This document shows positions 28,059 through 40,258 of a stretch of DNA of 64,000 nt, piece by piece. Source of the stretch: Janthinobacterium fluminis (GTDB lineage: Bacteria > Pseudomonadota > Gammaproteobacteria > Burkholderiales > Burkholderiaceae_D); contig NZ_JAQQXR010000010.1 of NCBI RefSeq assembly GCF_028595325.1, positions 86,350 through 150,349 of the forward strand, in the 5' to 3' direction. The position numbers and the translations under genes were made by a program. The stretch's first letter is position 1, and each line of letters begins with the position of its first letter. Under the pieces are notes generated by a model. That model searched no databases and was not told the DNA's origin. It worked only from the letters and a program-made list of their open reading frames with translations.

Positions 28059-30908
28059 TCAGCCGGTGTTGCGCAAGCCGGCCGCGACGCCGTTGATGGA
28101 CAGGTGGATGCCGCGGTGAACCCGCTCGTCGGCCTGGCCGGGCCGGTCCGACAGCGCGCGGTGGCGCTTGATCAGCTCGACCTGCAAGTGGTTCAGCGGG
28201 TCCAGGTAGGCGAAGCGGTTCATGATCGAGCGCGCCAGCAGCGGGTTGCCGGCCAGCCGTTCGCGCTTGCCGGTGATCTGCTCCAGGCAGGCCAGCGTCA
28301 GCGCGTGCTCGGCGGTGATGCGGGCGAAGATGCGCTCGCGCAGCGCCGCGTCGGCCACCAGCTCGGCGTAGCGCGAGGCGATCGCCAGGTCGGTCTTGGC
28401 CAGCACCATGTCCATGTTCGACAGCAGCGTGGCGAAGAACGGCCATTCGCTGTGCATGGCGCGCAGCGTCGCCAGCTTGGCCTCGCGGGGCGGCCCGGCG
28501 GCGTCGTCGAGCCAGGCGCCGACGGCGCTGCCGAAGCCATACCAGCCCGGCAGCAGCAGCCGGCACTGGCCCCAGGAAAAGCCCCAGGGGATGGCGCGCA
28601 AGTCCTCGATGCGCTTGCTCGGCTTGCGCGAGGCGGGGCGCGAGCCGAGGTTCAGCTCGGCGATTTCGGCGATCGGCGTGGCGGCGAAGAAGTAGTCGGT
28701 GAAGCCCGGCGTGTCGTAGACCAGGTGGCGGTAAGCCTGGTAGGCGCGCGCCGACAGCTGCGCCATGACGGCCTCGAAGCGGGCCAGCCCGGCCGCGTGG
28801 GCCGGGTCGGCCGCCGGCGGCATCAGGCTGGCCTCCAGCGTGGCGGCGACCAGCAGTTCGAGGTTGCGGCGGCCGATGTCGGCGTTGGAGAATTTCGAGG
28901 CGATGATTTCGCCCTGTTCCGTCAGGCGGATCTGGCCGTTGACGGTGCCGGGCGGCTGCGCCAGGATGGCTTCGTAGCTGGGGCCGCCGCCGCGGCCGAC
29001 CGTGCCGCCGCGGCCGTGGAACAGGCGCAGCTTGACGCCGGCCCGGGCGAACACGGTGACGAGCAGGGTTTCGGCCTTGTACAGCTCCCAGTTCGAGGTC
29101 AGGAAGCCGCCGTCCTTGTTCGAGTCGGAATAGCCGAGCATGACTTCCTGTAACTGGCCCTGGCGGGCGATCAGCGGCCGCACCTGGGGCAGGGCCATGA
29201 CGCGGCCCATGATCTCGGCGGCGCGCTGCAGGTCGGGAATGGTTTCGAACAGGGGGATGACCATCAGGTCGAGTTCGCCGTCCGCGCCGTCGCCGCCGCG
29301 CAGCAGGCCCGTCTCTTTTTGCAGCAGCAGCACTTCGAGCAAGTCCGAGACGGTTTCCGTGTGCGAGATGATGTAGTTGCGGATGGCCCGCGCGCCGTAG
29401 CGCTGGCGGATCTCGCGCGCGGCGCGCAGGATGCCCAGCTCGCCGGCGGTTTCCTCGGAGTAGTCGAGATAGGGCGAGTACAGCAGGCGCGGCTGGGCCA
29501 GCTCGGCCAGCAGCAGGCGCTCCTTCTGCGCCTCGCTCAGCGCCGCGTAGTTGGCTTCGACGGCGGCGCGGGCGAACAGCTCGGCCAGCACGCGCTCGTG
29601 GACGTCGGAGGTCTGGCGCATGTCGAGCGAGGCCAGGTGGAAGCCGAAGATGTCGGCGGCCCGCCTCAGCGTCGCCAGGCGCGGCTTGACCAGCACGGCG
29701 CCGTGGTGCTCCTGCAGCGAGGCGACCAGCACCTGCAGGTCGGCGGCGAAGGCGGCCGCCTCGGCGTAGGGGGCGGCGGCGCCAACCTCCTTGCGCAGGA
29801 TGTTGCTGGCGCCCAGCGCCCGCGCCGTCGCCGCCAGGCGCGCGTAGATGTTGATCAGGGCGCGGCGGTACGGCTCGTCGCTGCGGTGCGGCGAGGTGTC
29901 GGGCGATTGCTCGGCCAGCGCCTGCAGGGCCGGGCTGACGTCCGTCATCAAGGTCGAGATCGACAGTTCGGCGCCCAGCGCGTGCACCTCGTCGAGGTAA
30001 AAGTCGAGGATGGTGCTGGCGTGGCGCGCCAGCGCGTGGCGCATGGTGGCGGCGTTGACGTTGGGGTTGCCGTCGCGGTCGCCGCCTATCCAGCTGCCCA
30101 TCTGCACATACGGCGCGGCGGCGCCTTGCCCCGGCTTGCCCGCCTGTTCCGGGTAGTGGGCGGCGATGTCGGCCTCGATGTCGTCGTACAGGCCGGGCAG
30201 TTCGCGCAGGAAGGTGATGCGGTAGTAGGACAGGGCGTTGTCGATCTCGTCGGCCACCGTCAGCTTCGAGTAGCGCAGCATGCGCGTCTGCCACAGCGTG
30301 GCGATGCGCGCGTGCAGCAGTTGCAGATTCGCCGCGCGCTCCTTCGGCGTCAGCGGCAGGTCGCGCTCGGCCAGCAGGCGGGCGATGTCGTGCTCGGCGT
30401 CGAGGATGCTCTTGCGCTGCACCTCGGTCGGGTGGGCCGTCAGCACCGGCGCGATCAGGGCGTCGGCGAAGAAGGTGGCGACGGTGCCGGCGCCGACGCC
30501 GGCCTGCTTGAGCCGCCCCAGCGCGAAGCCGACGCTGCCCGCCTGGGCCGGCGAGCCGGCCAGCAGGTGGGCGCGGCGGCGGCGGATGTGGTGCTGGTCC
30601 TCGGCGATGTTGGCCAGGTGGGAGAAATAGGAGAAGGCGCGCACCACGGCGATGGTTTGCTCGCGGCTGAGCCGCTTCAGCATCGCGTCGAGCTCGGCGG
30701 CGGCGCTGGCGTCGGCCTCGCGGCGGAAGCGCACGGCCGTCTGGCGTATCGTCTCGACGACGGCGAACACGGCCTCGCCCTCCTGGTCGCGCAGCACCTC
30801 GCCGAGCAGGCGGCCGAGCAGGCGGATGTCTTCTTTCAGGGGCGCGTCCTTGTCGGCGCCGGCTGGCACGTCTGTAACAGTAGCTTCTTTAACCATGTGA
30901 TGGACCAT
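28059..30908 (-). CDS. ppc: Phosphoenolpyruvate carboxylase
   Basis: A 949-residue anaplerotic enzyme that carboxylates PEP to oxaloacetate. The catalytic signatures are present: [20 protein letters not shown] (about residues 170-190), [20 protein letters not shown] (catalytic loop and substrate binding) and the C-terminal [14 protein letters not shown], where the final Gly is typical. Length agrees with the family. The first ATG at 30908 (MVHHMVKEA) and one at 30896 are both possible; neither has a strong ribosome site. It is divergent from hemC across about 135 bases, as often seen in Burkholderiales. Confidence 0.97.
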   Translation of the reverse strand: MVHHMVKEATVTDVPAGADKDAPLKEDIRLLGRLLGEVLRDQEGEAVFAVVETIRQTAVRFRREADASAAAELDAMLKRLSREQTIAVVRAFSYFSHLANIAEDQHHIRRRRAHLLAGSPAQAGSVGFALGRLKQAGVGAGTVATFFADALIAPVLTAHPTEVQRKSILDAEHDIARLLAERDLPLTPKERAANLQLLHARIATLWQTRMLRYSKLTVADEIDNALSYYRITFLRELPGLYDDIEADIAAHYPEQAGKPGQGAAAPYVQMGSWIGGDRDGNPNVNAATMRHALARHASTILDFYLDEVHALGAELSISTLMTDVSPALQALAEQSPDTSPHRSDEPYRRALINIYARLAATARALGASNILRKEVGAAAPYAEAAAFAADLQVLVASLQEHHGAVLVKPRLATLRRAADIFGFHLASLDMRQTSDVHERVLAELFARAAVEANYAALSEAQKERLLLAELAQPRLLYSPYLDYSEETAGELGILRAAREIRQRYGARAIRNYIISHTETVSDLLEVLLLQKETGLLRGGDGADGELDLMVIPLFETIPDLQRAAEIMGRVMALPQVRPLIARQGQLQEVMLGYSDSNKDGGFLTSNWELYKAETLLVTVFARAGVKLRLFHGRGGTVGRGGGPSYEAILAQPPGTVNGQIRLTEQGEIIASKFSNADIGRRNLELLVAATLEASLMPPAADPAHAAGLARFEAVMAQLSARAYQAYRHLVYDTPGFTDYFFAATPIAEIAELNLGSRPASRKPSKRIEDLRAIPWGFSWGQCRLLLPGWYGFGSAVGAWLDDAAGPPREAKLATLRAMHSEWPFFATLLSNMDMVLAKTDLAIASRYAELVADAALRERIFARITAEHALTLACLEQITGKRERLAGNPLLARSIMNRFAYLDPLNHLQVELIKRHRALSDRPGQADERVHRGIHLSINGVAAGLRNTG

Positions 30909-31043
30909 TTAATGTGATTGCGTGGTGCAAAAGGCGGATGGCCACGGTCTGCAGGGGAGGCGCATGATAAAATTTGTGATCTTAAACATGTGCACATAAC
31001 TGGTGTCCACCGGTTAGGGTCAACGACAGCGAAAGAACTTGTT

Positions 31044-32021
31044 TTGAAAGCATCCGATTTGACACTGAATATTCCGGCCAGACTGGTCATCGCTTCGCGC
31101 GAAAGCCGGCTCGCCATGTGGCAGGCCGAGCATGTGCGCGCGCGCTTGGCTTTATTATATCCGCAGTGCCGCGTCGAGATTCTCGGCATGACCACGCGCG
31201 GCGACCAGATCCTCGACCGCGCCCTGTCCAAGGTCGGCGGCAAGGGTTTGTTCGTCAAGGAGCTGGAAGTGGCGATGGCCGAGGGCCGCGCCGACCTGGC
31301 CGTGCATTCGCTCAAGGACGTGCCGATGGACTTGCCGGCCGGCTTCCGCCTGGCCGCCATCCTCGAACGGGAAGACCCGCGCGACGCCTTCGTGTCGAAC
31401 GACTACGCCAGCCTGGCCGATTTGCCGGCCGGCAGCGTCGTCGGCACCAGCAGCCTGCGCCGCCAGTCGCTGATCGCGGCGCGCCACCCGCAACTGGTGA
31501 TCAAGCCGCTGCGCGGCAACCTCGACACCCGCCTGGGCAAGCTCGACCGCGGCGAATATGCCGCCATCATCCTCGCCGCCGCCGGCTTGAAGCGGCTCGG
31601 CCTGCCGCAGCGCATCCGCGCGCTGCTGGACCCGGAACTGAGCCTGCCGGCCGCCGGCCAGGGCGCGATGGCCATCGAGATCGCCGAGCGCGACGACGGC
31701 GTCGACCTGCTGCGCCTGCTGGCGCCGCTGAACCACGCGGCCACGGCGCAAGCCGTGGCGGCCGAGCGCAAGGTGTCGAAGGTGTTCGGCGGCAGTTGCC
31801 AGATTCCCCTGGCCGCCTACGCCACCGTCGACGGCGCCGTGCTGCGCCTGCGCGCCATGGTCGCCACGCCGGACGGCGCGCGCATGGCCAGCGCCGACGT
31901 CAGCGGCGCCGCCGCCGCGCCCGAGCAGGTGGGCGAGCAGGCGGCCGACTTGCTGCGTCAGCAAGACGCCGCCGGCATACTCGCCAGTTGCGCCGTGCTG
32001 CCGGACGCGCCGGATGCCTGA
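31044..32021 (+). CDS. hemC: Hydroxymethylbilane synthase (porphobilinogen deaminase)
   Basis: A 325-residue enzyme joining four porphobilinogens into hydroxymethylbilane. It shows [18 protein letters not shown] at the N-terminus, [12 protein letters not shown], the Arg-rich substrate site SSLRRQSL and the dipyrromethane-cofactor Cys in [11 protein letters not shown]. No ATG opens the frame near the conserved N-terminus. A TTG at 31044 (GAAAGAA upstream) or 31059 (GAAAG upstream) must be used. The 3' end overlaps hemD by 8 bases, the first link of a hemC-hemD-hemX-hemY operon. Confidence 0.93.
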   Translation: MKASDLTLNIPARLVIASRESRLAMWQAEHVRARLALLYPQCRVEILGMTTRGDQILDRALSKVGGKGLFVKELEVAMAEGRADLAVHSLKDVPMDLPAGFRLAAILEREDPRDAFVSNDYASLADLPAGSVVGTSSLRRQSLIAARHPQLVIKPLRGNLDTRLGKLDRGEYAAIILAAAGLKRLGLPQRIRALLDPELSLPAAGQGAMAIEIAERDDGVDLLRLLAPLNHAATAQAVAAERKVSKVFGGSCQIPLAAYATVDGAVLRLRAMVATPDGARMASADVSGAAAAPEQVGEQAADLLRQQDAAGILASCAVLPDAPDA

Positions 32022-32799
32022 TACCGTCGTGATCACGCGGCCGCTGGCGCAAGCCGGGCCGCTGGCTGAGCGGGTCGCCGCGCTGGGCCGGCCGGTCGAG
32101 CTGCTGCCGCTGCTGGAAATCCATGCGCTGGCCGACCAGGCCGCGCTGGCGCTGGCGCTGGCCGACCTGCGCGCCTACGCGATGGTGGCCTTCGTGTCGC
32201 CGAACGCCATCGACGCCGCCTTCGCCCACATCGATGCCTGGCCGGCCGGCGTCACGCTGGCCGTGCTGGGCGAGGGCAGCCGCGCGGCCTTGGCGGCGCA
32301 CGGCGTCACGCCCGCCTGCGCCGACATCGTCAGCCCGCATGACGCGGCCAGGAGCGACTCCGAGCATTTGCTGGAAAGCCTGGACCTGGCCCGCCTGCGC
32401 GGGCGCCGCGTGCTGATCGTGCGCGGCGACGGCGGCCGCGAACTGATGGGCGAGGGCTTGCGCCGGGCCGGCGTCGAGGTCCGCTTCGTCACGGCCTACC
32501 GGCGCGCCGTGCCGGCGCTGACGCCGGCGCTGGCGGCGACCCTGCGCCGCCTGCTGGCGCAGCGCAACGACTGGGTCATCACCAGCTCGGAAGCCCTGCG
32601 CGGGCTGATGGGCTTGCTGGCGGCGCTGGACGGCGAGGCCGCCGGGGCGCAGCACAACGTTGCAAAAATGCAACAACAACATTTAATCGTCCCCCACGCC
32701 CGCATTGCACAAACGGCAAGCGATCTGGGCTTTACCCGCTTGACACTGACAGGTTCAGGCGACGAACGGGTGCTTGCCGCGTTACAATCACGACCATGA
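32014..32799 (+). CDS. hemD: Uroporphyrinogen-III synthase
   Basis: A 261-residue enzyme that cyclises hydroxymethylbilane with inversion of ring D. It starts [20 protein letters not shown], with the family features [35 protein letters not shown] and [15 protein letters not shown]. Sequence conservation in HemD is low, but the operon position between hemC and hemX is decisive. It overlaps hemC by 8 bases and hemX by 4 bases (ATGA). Confidence 0.94.
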   Translation: MPDTVVITRPLAQAGPLAERVAALGRPVELLPLLEIHALADQAALALALADLRAYAMVAFVSPNAIDAAFAHIDAWPAGVTLAVLGEGSRAALAAHGVTPACADIVSPHDAARSDSEHLLESLDLARLRGRRVLIVRGDGGRELMGEGLRRAGVEVRFVTAYRRAVPALTPALAATLRRLLAQRNDWVITSSEALRGLMGLLAALDGEAAGAQHNVAKMQQQHLIVPHARIAQTASDLGFTRLTLTGSGDERVLAALQSRP

Positions 32800-33938
32800 A
32801 CGACATGCCTACCCTACCCGAAACGAGTGCGCCCCCGGGCGCCGCCGCCAACGCCGCCGCTCCGGCGGTCGAGCCGAGCAAGCCGGCCGCCGCGCCGGCC
32901 CTGAGCGACACGCTGCAAAAGCCGCTGACCATCGCCGTCATCACGCTGGCGATTTTGCTGGCGGCGCAGACCTGGTCGACCCACAACCAGGTGCGCAGCC
33001 TGCGCGAGGACGTCGCGCGGCGCCTGCAAAAGGGCGACGCCAGCAACGCCGACACGGGCACGCTGGCGCGCACCGTGCAGGACGCCACCAAGGAATTGCA
33101 ATCCAAGGTGAGCCTGCTGGAAAACCGCCAGACCGAGGCGCAAAGCCAGCAGCTGGCGCTGGAGCAGCTCTACAACGACCTGTCGAAGAACCGCGACGAA
33201 TGGGCGCTGGCGGAGATCGAGCAGGTGCTGTCGACGGCCAGCCAGCAGCTGCAACTGGCCGGCAACGTGCCGGGCGCGCTGATCGCGCTGCAAAACGCCG
33301 ACCGCAGCCTGTCGCGCTCGGACAAGCCGCAATTCATCACGATCCGCCGCGCCATCGCCAAGGACACGGAAAAACTCAAGGCGCTGCCGAGCGTCGACGC
33401 GATCGGCGTGGCGCTGCGCCTGGACGCGGTGATCGCCCAGGTCGACTCGCTGCCGATGCTGGCCGACGAAAAACCGGTGCTGCCGGCGCCCAAGCCGGCC
33501 AAGGCCAAGCCGGCCGGCAAGGGCGCCGTGGCGCCCGCCGCCGCGCCGGCCAGCCCGTGGCTGCTGAAGCTGGAGGAGCTGTGGGACGGCTGGAGCAGCG
33601 AAATGTGGGCCGACGTGCGCCAGCTGATCCGCATCCGCAGCGTGGCCACGCCGGACGCGCTGATGCTGTCGCCGACGCAAGCCTATTTCCTGCGCGAGAA
33701 CGTCAAGCTGCGCCTGCTCAACGCCCGCCTGGCCCTGCTGGCGCGCAACGAGACGGCCTTCCGCAACGACTTGATCGCGGCCCAGGACGCGCTGGTGAAG
33801 TATTTCGACACCCGCGCCAAGCCAACCCAGACGGCGCAGGCGTTGCTGCGGCAAGTACAGGCAAGCAATCTCGCCATCGAGATGCCGACCTTGTCCGACA
33901 GCCTGAACGCCGTGCGCAACTATAAAGCGAAGCCCTAA
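32796..33938 (+). CDS. hemX: HemX-like membrane protein
   Basis: A 380-residue protein with a Pro/Ala-rich cytoplasmic N-terminus, one membrane span (KPLTIAVITLAILLAAQTW, about residues 42-60), a long coiled coil (KELQSKVSLLENRQTEAQSQ) and a periplasmic helical domain with NRDEWALAEIEQVLSTASQQ. It is often labelled uroporphyrinogen-III methyltransferase, but it lacks the SAM-binding methylase domain and is the HemX type. An Ala/Lys/Pro linker lies at about residue 230-250. Role in haem synthesis is not defined biochemically. The ATG overlaps the hemD stop. Confidence 0.9.
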   Translation: MNDMPTLPETSAPPGAAANAAAPAVEPSKPAAAPALSDTLQKPLTIAVITLAILLAAQTWSTHNQVRSLREDVARRLQKGDASNADTGTLARTVQDATKELQSKVSLLENRQTEAQSQQLALEQLYNDLSKNRDEWALAEIEQVLSTASQQLQLAGNVPGALIALQNADRSLSRSDKPQFITIRRAIAKDTEKLKALPSVDAIGVALRLDAVIAQVDSLPMLADEKPVLPAPKPAKAKPAGKGAVAPAAAPASPWLLKLEELWDGWSSEMWADVRQLIRIRSVATPDALMLSPTQAYFLRENVKLRLLNARLALLARNETAFRNDLIAAQDALVKYFDTRAKPTQTAQALLRQVQASNLAIEMPTLSDSLNAVRNYKAKP

Positions 33939-33943
33939 GCCCC

Positions 33944-35140
33944 ATGCGTCTATTTCTCTGGTTACTCGCGCTGATGGCCACGGCCATCGGCATCGCCGTG
34001 ACGGCCCGTTTCAACCCCGGCAACGTGGTGCTGTTCTATCCGCCATACCGGATGGACCTGTCGCTGAACTTCTTCCTGTTGCTGCAGGCGCTGCTGTTCG
34101 TGCTGCTGTACCTGGCCATCCGCGCCTTCCGCGCCACCGTCAGCATGCCGGGCCGCGTCGCCGCCTACCGGCTGCGCAAGCGCGAGCGCGACGCCAACAA
34201 GGGCTTGCGCGAAGCCTTGAAGGGACTGTTCGAGGGCCGCTTCGGCCACGCCGAAAAAGCCGCGTTGCGCGCCGCCGACCTGCCCGAGAACGCCGGCCTG
34301 GCCGCGCTGATCGGCGCCCGCGCCGCGCACCGCATGCGCCAGACCGAGCGGCGCGACGTCTGGCTGGCCAAGGTGGGCGGCGACGCCGCGCTGAAGACGG
34401 CGCGCCTGATGACGATGACGGAACTGCTCGTCGACGACCACCAGCCCGAGGCGGCGCTGGAAGCCGTGCGCGAACTCAATGCCAGCGGCACGCGCCACAT
34501 CCACGCCCTGCAATGGTCGCTGAAGGCCCAGCAGCAGGCGAAAAACTGGCCGGAAGTGCTGCGCCTGGTGCGCTCGCTCGACAAGCACCGCGCCCTGCAC
34601 CCGGCGCTGTCCTCGCGCCTGCGCGAACTGGCCTATGAAGACTTGCTGTCGGACCGCTCGCACGACGCCGAATCCGTGATGCGGGTCTGGTCGACGGTGC
34701 CGGGCGCCGACCGCATCAAGCCCTATGTCGCCTGCCGCGCCGCCACGGCCCTCAACGAGCGCGGCCTGCACGACGAGGCGCGCCTGGTGGCCGAGGAGGC
34801 GCTGGAAGCGAACTGGGACGAGCGCGTCGTGCGCGCCTACCGCGACGCGGCGGCGCCGGCCGGCTCGCCGGCCCTGCTGGCACAGATCGAACATTGCGAG
34901 CGCTGGGTGCGGCAACGCCCGACCGACGCGGAACTGGCCTTGACGCTGGGCGCCCTGTGCCTGAAGCAAAAGCTCTGGGGCAAGGCCCAGCGCCACCTGG
35001 AACAGGCGCTGTCGGACGCCGGCGACGCGCGCATGGTGCGCGAAGCCCATTTGAAACTGGCGCAACTGCACGACGCCTTGCAACAGCCGGACGAGGCGGC
35101 GGCCCACTACCGCCAGTGCGCGCTGGCGACCATCCTGTAA
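33944..35140 (+). CDS. hemY: HemY-type TPR membrane protein
   Basis: A 398-residue protein. Two N-terminal membrane spans (LFLWLLALMATAIGIAV and NFFLLLQALLFVLLYLAI) are followed by a TPR-like helical region with FEGRFGHAEKAALRAADLPE and EAALEAVRELNASGTRHIHA, then C-terminal TPRs (LGALCLKQKLWGKAQRHLEQ). It is the proteobacterial HemY of late haem synthesis, unrelated to the Bacillus oxidase of the same name. It begins 5 bases after hemX and ends the operon before a strong terminator. Confidence 0.92.
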   Translation: MRLFLWLLALMATAIGIAVTARFNPGNVVLFYPPYRMDLSLNFFLLLQALLFVLLYLAIRAFRATVSMPGRVAAYRLRKRERDANKGLREALKGLFEGRFGHAEKAALRAADLPENAGLAALIGARAAHRMRQTERRDVWLAKVGGDAALKTARLMTMTELLVDDHQPEAALEAVRELNASGTRHIHALQWSLKAQQQAKNWPEVLRLVRSLDKHRALHPALSSRLRELAYEDLLSDRSHDAESVMRVWSTVPGADRIKPYVACRAATALNERGLHDEARLVAEEALEANWDERVVRAYRDAAAPAGSPALLAQIEHCERWVRQRPTDAELALTLGALCLKQKLWGKAQRHLEQALSDAGDARMVREAHLKLAQLHDALQQPDEAAAHYRQCALATIL

Positions 35141-35143
35141 GCG

Positions 35144-35177
35144 CGGCCCGTTTTTCGCACGAAGAACGGGCCGTTTT
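35144..35177 (+). terminator. Intrinsic terminator of the hem operon
   Basis: CGGCCCGTT (35144-35152) pairs with AACGGGCCG (35165-35173), with an inner TTC/GAA extension and a TTTT tail, directly after the hemY stop. Confidence 0.9.
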
Positions 35178-35211
35178 GCTTGCTGCGCCGCACAAAGCGA
35201 CGCCGCTTCGC

Positions 35212-35217
35212 TATAAT
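35212..35217 (+). promoter_or_regulatory. Candidate -10 element of ppa
   Basis: TATAAT stands 42-47 bases before the ppa ATG, just after the hem terminator. No good -35 hexamer is found at 16-18 bases, so the promoter call rests mainly on the -10 match. Confidence 0.5.
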
Positions 35218-35258
35218 TACGCCATTACAAAATATTGTCCGCAAACTGAGGAATCCCC

Positions 35259-35807
35259 ATGAGTCTGAACAAAGTATCCGCCGGCCGCGACCTGCCGAAC
35301 GATTTCAACGTCATCATTGAAATCCCGATGAACGCCGACCCGATCAAGTACGAAGTCGACAAGGAAAGCGGCGCGATCTTCGTCGACCGCTTCATGGGCA
35401 CGGCCATGCACTACCCATGCAACTACGGCTACGTGCCGAACACCCTGTCCGACGACGGCGACCCGGTCGACGTGCTGGTCATCACCCCGTTCCCGCTGAT
35501 CCCGGGCGTGGTGGTGCGCTGCCGTCCCATCGGCGTGCTGAAAATGACCGACGAAGCCGGTGAAGACGCCAAGGTGCTGGCCGTGCCGGTCGACAAAGTG
35601 CTGTCGATCTACAGCCACTGGCACAAGCCGGAAGACCTGAACGAACTGCGCCTGCGCCAGATCCAGCACTTCTTCGAGCACTACAAAGACCTGGAAAAAG
35701 GCAAATGGGTGAAGATCGACGGCTGGTACGGCCCGGAAGACGCGAAAGCGGAAATCCTCAACGGCGTCGCCTCGTACAAGAAGAGCGAGGAAGCGGCCGG
35801 CGCCTAA
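35259..35807 (+). CDS. ppa: Inorganic pyrophosphatase, class I
   Basis: A 182-residue cytosolic metal-dependent hydrolase converting pyrophosphate to phosphate. The motif DGDPVDVLV (metal-binding aspartates, about residues 66-74) and the preceding [13 protein letters not shown] are diagnostic. TGAGGAAT lies 5-6 bases upstream of the ATG. Length is that of the bacterial hexameric enzyme. It is a single-gene unit between two intrinsic terminators. Confidence 0.97.
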   Translation: MSLNKVSAGRDLPNDFNVIIEIPMNADPIKYEVDKESGAIFVDRFMGTAMHYPCNYGYVPNTLSDDGDPVDVLVITPFPLIPGVVVRCRPIGVLKMTDEAGEDAKVLAVPVDKVLSIYSHWHKPEDLNELRLRQIQHFFEHYKDLEKGKWVKIDGWYGPEDAKAEILNGVASYKKSEEAAGA

Positions 35808-35829
35808 GCACGCCGGCAACGCCGCCCAC

Positions 35830-35864
35830 AACGCACCCGGCGCTCAACGCGGGTGCGTTTTTTT
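35830..35864 (+). terminator. Intrinsic terminator of ppa
   Basis: AACGCACCCG (35830-35839) pairs with CGGGTGCGTT (35850-35859), followed by a T-run. Confidence 0.92.
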
Positions 35865-35975
35865 ACGTCCGGACTTTGCCGCCTCCATGAGGCCGATCAA
35901 ACCCCGCCGGCGGCGCGCGGAACCCGCGCCCTCCGCCGCACTCTGACACTGTATCGCCCAGTCCCGGAGTCTGCC

Positions 35976-36611
35976 ATGTCATCCCTGCCCATGCTGATGC
36001 GTTCATGGTGGATACTCGCCCTGCGCGGCGCCATCGCCGTGCTGTTCGGCCTGTTCGCGCTGGCCACGCCCGGCGTGACGCTGCTCTCCCTCATCGCCGT
36101 GTTCGCCGTCTACGCCTTGCTGGCCGGCGCCGTGGCCATCGCCGGCGCGCTGCGCAACCGCCGCGGCGCCGCGGACTGGTGGCTGCTGTTGCTGATGGGA
36201 CTGGTCAGCGTCGGCGCCGGCGTACTGGCAGCCCGGCATCCGGCCCTGACGGTGCTGGCGCTCCTCATCGTCATCGGCGTCAACGCCATCGTCACCGGCG
36301 TGCTCGACCTTGCGCTTGCCGTGCGGCTGCGCAAGGTCATCGGCGGCGAATGGCTGCTGATACTCAGCGCGGCCACGGCCATCGTCTTCGGCCTGCTGAT
36401 CCTGGCCTACCCCGGCGCCGGCGCGCTGGTGCTGGTGTGGCTGATCGGCGCCTACGCCCTGCTGACGGGTCTGCTGTACCTGGCGCTGGCCTACCGCGCC
36501 TACTCTTTCGCCGCGCCGCGTCCGGCGGCGCAGGGCGGCGCGGCGCCGGAGGCCGCGCCGAAAGCGGAGCGCCGCGTCGCCGAGCGGCGCATGAAGCCGG
36601 CGGCCTGCTAG
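35976..36611 (+). CDS. HdeD-family (DUF308) membrane protein
   Basis: A 211-residue protein with six predicted spans arranged as repeated hairpins, for example LRGAIAVLFGLFALATPGV, LLLLMGLVSVGAGVLAARHP and WLLILSAATAIVFGLLILAY. This is the HdeD pattern tied to acid resistance at high cell density. The C-terminal ~30 residues are basic and Ala-rich. CCCGGAG precedes the ATG at 35976; upstream in-frame codons from 35853 run through the ppa terminator and are not credible. It is followed 27 bases later by the DUF5335-like gene. Confidence 0.88.
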   Translation: MSSLPMLMRSWWILALRGAIAVLFGLFALATPGVTLLSLIAVFAVYALLAGAVAIAGALRNRRGAADWWLLLLMGLVSVGAGVLAARHPALTVLALLIVIGVNAIVTGVLDLALAVRLRKVIGGEWLLILSAATAIVFGLLILAYPGAGALVLVWLIGAYALLTGLLYLALAYRAYSFAAPRPAAQGGAAPEAAPKAERRVAERRMKPAAC

Positions 36612-36638
36612 CGGGCCGCTCACTGTGGAGGAGGGGGT

Positions 36639-36980
36639 ATGACGATAGCGAAGATTGACAAGCCAAACTGGCATGACTACTTTGGGCGCATCTCGAAAAC
36701 GCTGGTCGGCAAGAACGCCGAACTGGAGGTGGACGCGCTGGAAATCGGCAGCCAGCTTGAGGCGGACTGGGTGCCGCTGCTCGGCATCGTCTACGATCCG
36801 GCCAGCGACATTCTGGCGGTCATGGTCGAGGGCCTGGATCACATGATACGGCACCCGCAAACCCTGTACGTCGACATGCTCGGCAGCGAATTGCTGAGCA
36901 TGGAAGTGAACGACGCCGACCATTTCCGCCACATCATCAAGCTGCGCGACCCGCTGCTGCTGGCGGCGCCGCATGGCTGA
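36639..36980 (+). CDS. DUF5335-like small protein
   Basis: A 113-residue soluble protein starting MTIAKIDKPNWHDYFGRISK, with LLGIVYDPASDILAVMVEGL and DHMIRHPQTLYVDMLG. These patterns fit the DUF5335 family, whose function is unknown. GGAGGAGG sits 7 bases upstream of the ATG, a very strong ribosome site. It follows the HdeD gene and probably shares its transcript, which suggests a stress-related context. It converges on the GNAT gene with 14 bases between stops. Confidence 0.75.
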   Translation: MTIAKIDKPNWHDYFGRISKTLVGKNAELEVDALEIGSQLEADWVPLLGIVYDPASDILAVMVEGLDHMIRHPQTLYVDMLGSELLSMEVNDADHFRHIIKLRDPLLLAAPHG

Positions 36981-36994
36981 GGTCGGCGTCCTTG

Positions 36995-38137
36995 CTACGT
37001 GCTTGCCTGCCGGAAGGGATTGCGGTCGTTCAACTCGTCGATATAACTGTCGATGCCGCCGCGCTCGCGCTCAAGAAAGCGTTCGATGGCGTCGGCGAAA
37101 GCCGGATGGGCCAGCCAGTGCGCCGACCAGGTTTTTTGCGGCAGAAACCCCCGCGCCATCTTGTGCTCGCCCTGGGCGCCGCCCTCGAAAGTGGCGATCT
37201 TGTGCGCGATGCAAAATTCCAGCGGCTGGTAATACGCCGTCTCGAAGTGCAGGCAGGGCACATGCTCCAGCGCCCCCCAATAGCGGCCGAACAGGGTGTC
37301 GTCGCTGTGGATCAGCAGCGAGGCGGCAATGTCCCTGCCATTGCGCGCGGCGATGACCAGCAGTATATTCTGCGGCATCGCGGCGCCGATGCGCAGGAAA
37401 AAGTCCAGATTCAAGTACGGCGAGGAGCGGTGTTCGGCATAGGTGTTCGCGTAGCAGCGGTGGAACAGGCGCCAGTCCGCTTCGCCGGCGTCGGCGCCGC
37501 GCACCTGGCGCATCGTCACGCCGGCTTCGGCCACCTTGCGCCGCTCGGCGCGGATATTTTTGCGCTTCTTGTGCTCCAGGGTGGCCAGAAACGCCTCGAA
37601 GTCCCGGTAGCCCGGATTCAGCCAATGGAACTGCACGCCGCTGCGCAACATGAAGCCGGCCTCCTGCAGTTGGCGCGCCTGCGCCTGCGGCGCGAACAGC
37701 ACATGGCTAGACGACATGCCGGCCGCTTCCTGCTGCGCGCACAGCAGCTCGACCAGCGCGGCGCGGGCGGCGGCGTCGCGCGCCAGCAGGCGCCCGCCCG
37801 CCACCGGCGTGAACGGGATCGCCGACAGCAGCTTGGGGTAGTAGTCGAGCCCGTTTCTCTGGTAGGCGTCGGCCCAGGCCCAGTCGAACACGTATTCGCC
37901 GTAGGAATGCGACTTGACGTACAAGGGCATCGCCGCCGCCAGCGTGTCGCCTTGCCATAGCGCCAGATATTGCGGCTGCCAGCCCGTGTCCGGCGCCACG
38001 CAGCCCGACGCGTGCAGTGCGTGCAGGAAGGCGTAGGACAGGAAGGGATTGCCGTCCCGCTGGGTGGCCAGCAGCGCCGACCACGCCGGTGCGCCAATTT
38101 CAGCCAAAGAAGAAACGATACCCGTGCGATAATTCAT
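36995..38137 (-). CDS. FemAB-like GNAT-fold acyltransferase (DUF482)
   Basis: A 380-residue protein of the PF04339 type. Key segments are GNPFLSYAFLHALHASGCVA, PLYVKSHSYGEYVFDWAWAD, FHWLNPGYRDFEAFLATLEH, KKRKNIRAERRKV and CLHFETAYYQPLEFCIAHKI. The fold is that of GNAT/FemAB aminoacyl- or acyl-transferases; the substrate is unknown. Length fits the family. It is divergent from nadE over 95 bases. The ATG at 38137 gives MNYRTGIV. Confidence 0.88.
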   Translation of the reverse strand: MNYRTGIVSSLAEIGAPAWSALLATQRDGNPFLSYAFLHALHASGCVAPDTGWQPQYLALWQGDTLAAAMPLYVKSHSYGEYVFDWAWADAYQRNGLDYYPKLLSAIPFTPVAGGRLLARDAAARAALVELLCAQQEAAGMSSSHVLFAPQAQARQLQEAGFMLRSGVQFHWLNPGYRDFEAFLATLEHKKRKNIRAERRKVAEAGVTMRQVRGADAGEADWRLFHRCYANTYAEHRSSPYLNLDFFLRIGAAMPQNILLVIAARNGRDIAASLLIHSDDTLFGRYWGALEHVPCLHFETAYYQPLEFCIAHKIATFEGGAQGEHKMARGFLPQKTWSAHWLAHPAFADAIERFLERERGGIDSYIDELNDRNPFRQAST

Positions 38138-38232
38138 TTTTGTCGGTCAGCATTCACCAGCCATGTTCGGGCCGCTGTTCGCCCTTGGGACCCGTCCCGC
38201 TTTACTCACTCGAATTTACCATTATTGCCATC

Positions 38233-40213
<1,981 letters not shown>

Positions 40214-40258
40214 GCGGGCCGCGAAGCGCCTAGCGAAGCGCCCCGCGCCTGGCGGGCG

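Noticed and set aside
27970..30294. 774-codon minus-strand alternative frame inside ppc
   Set aside because: The in-frame PEP carboxylase with full catalytic motifs explains the coding signal.
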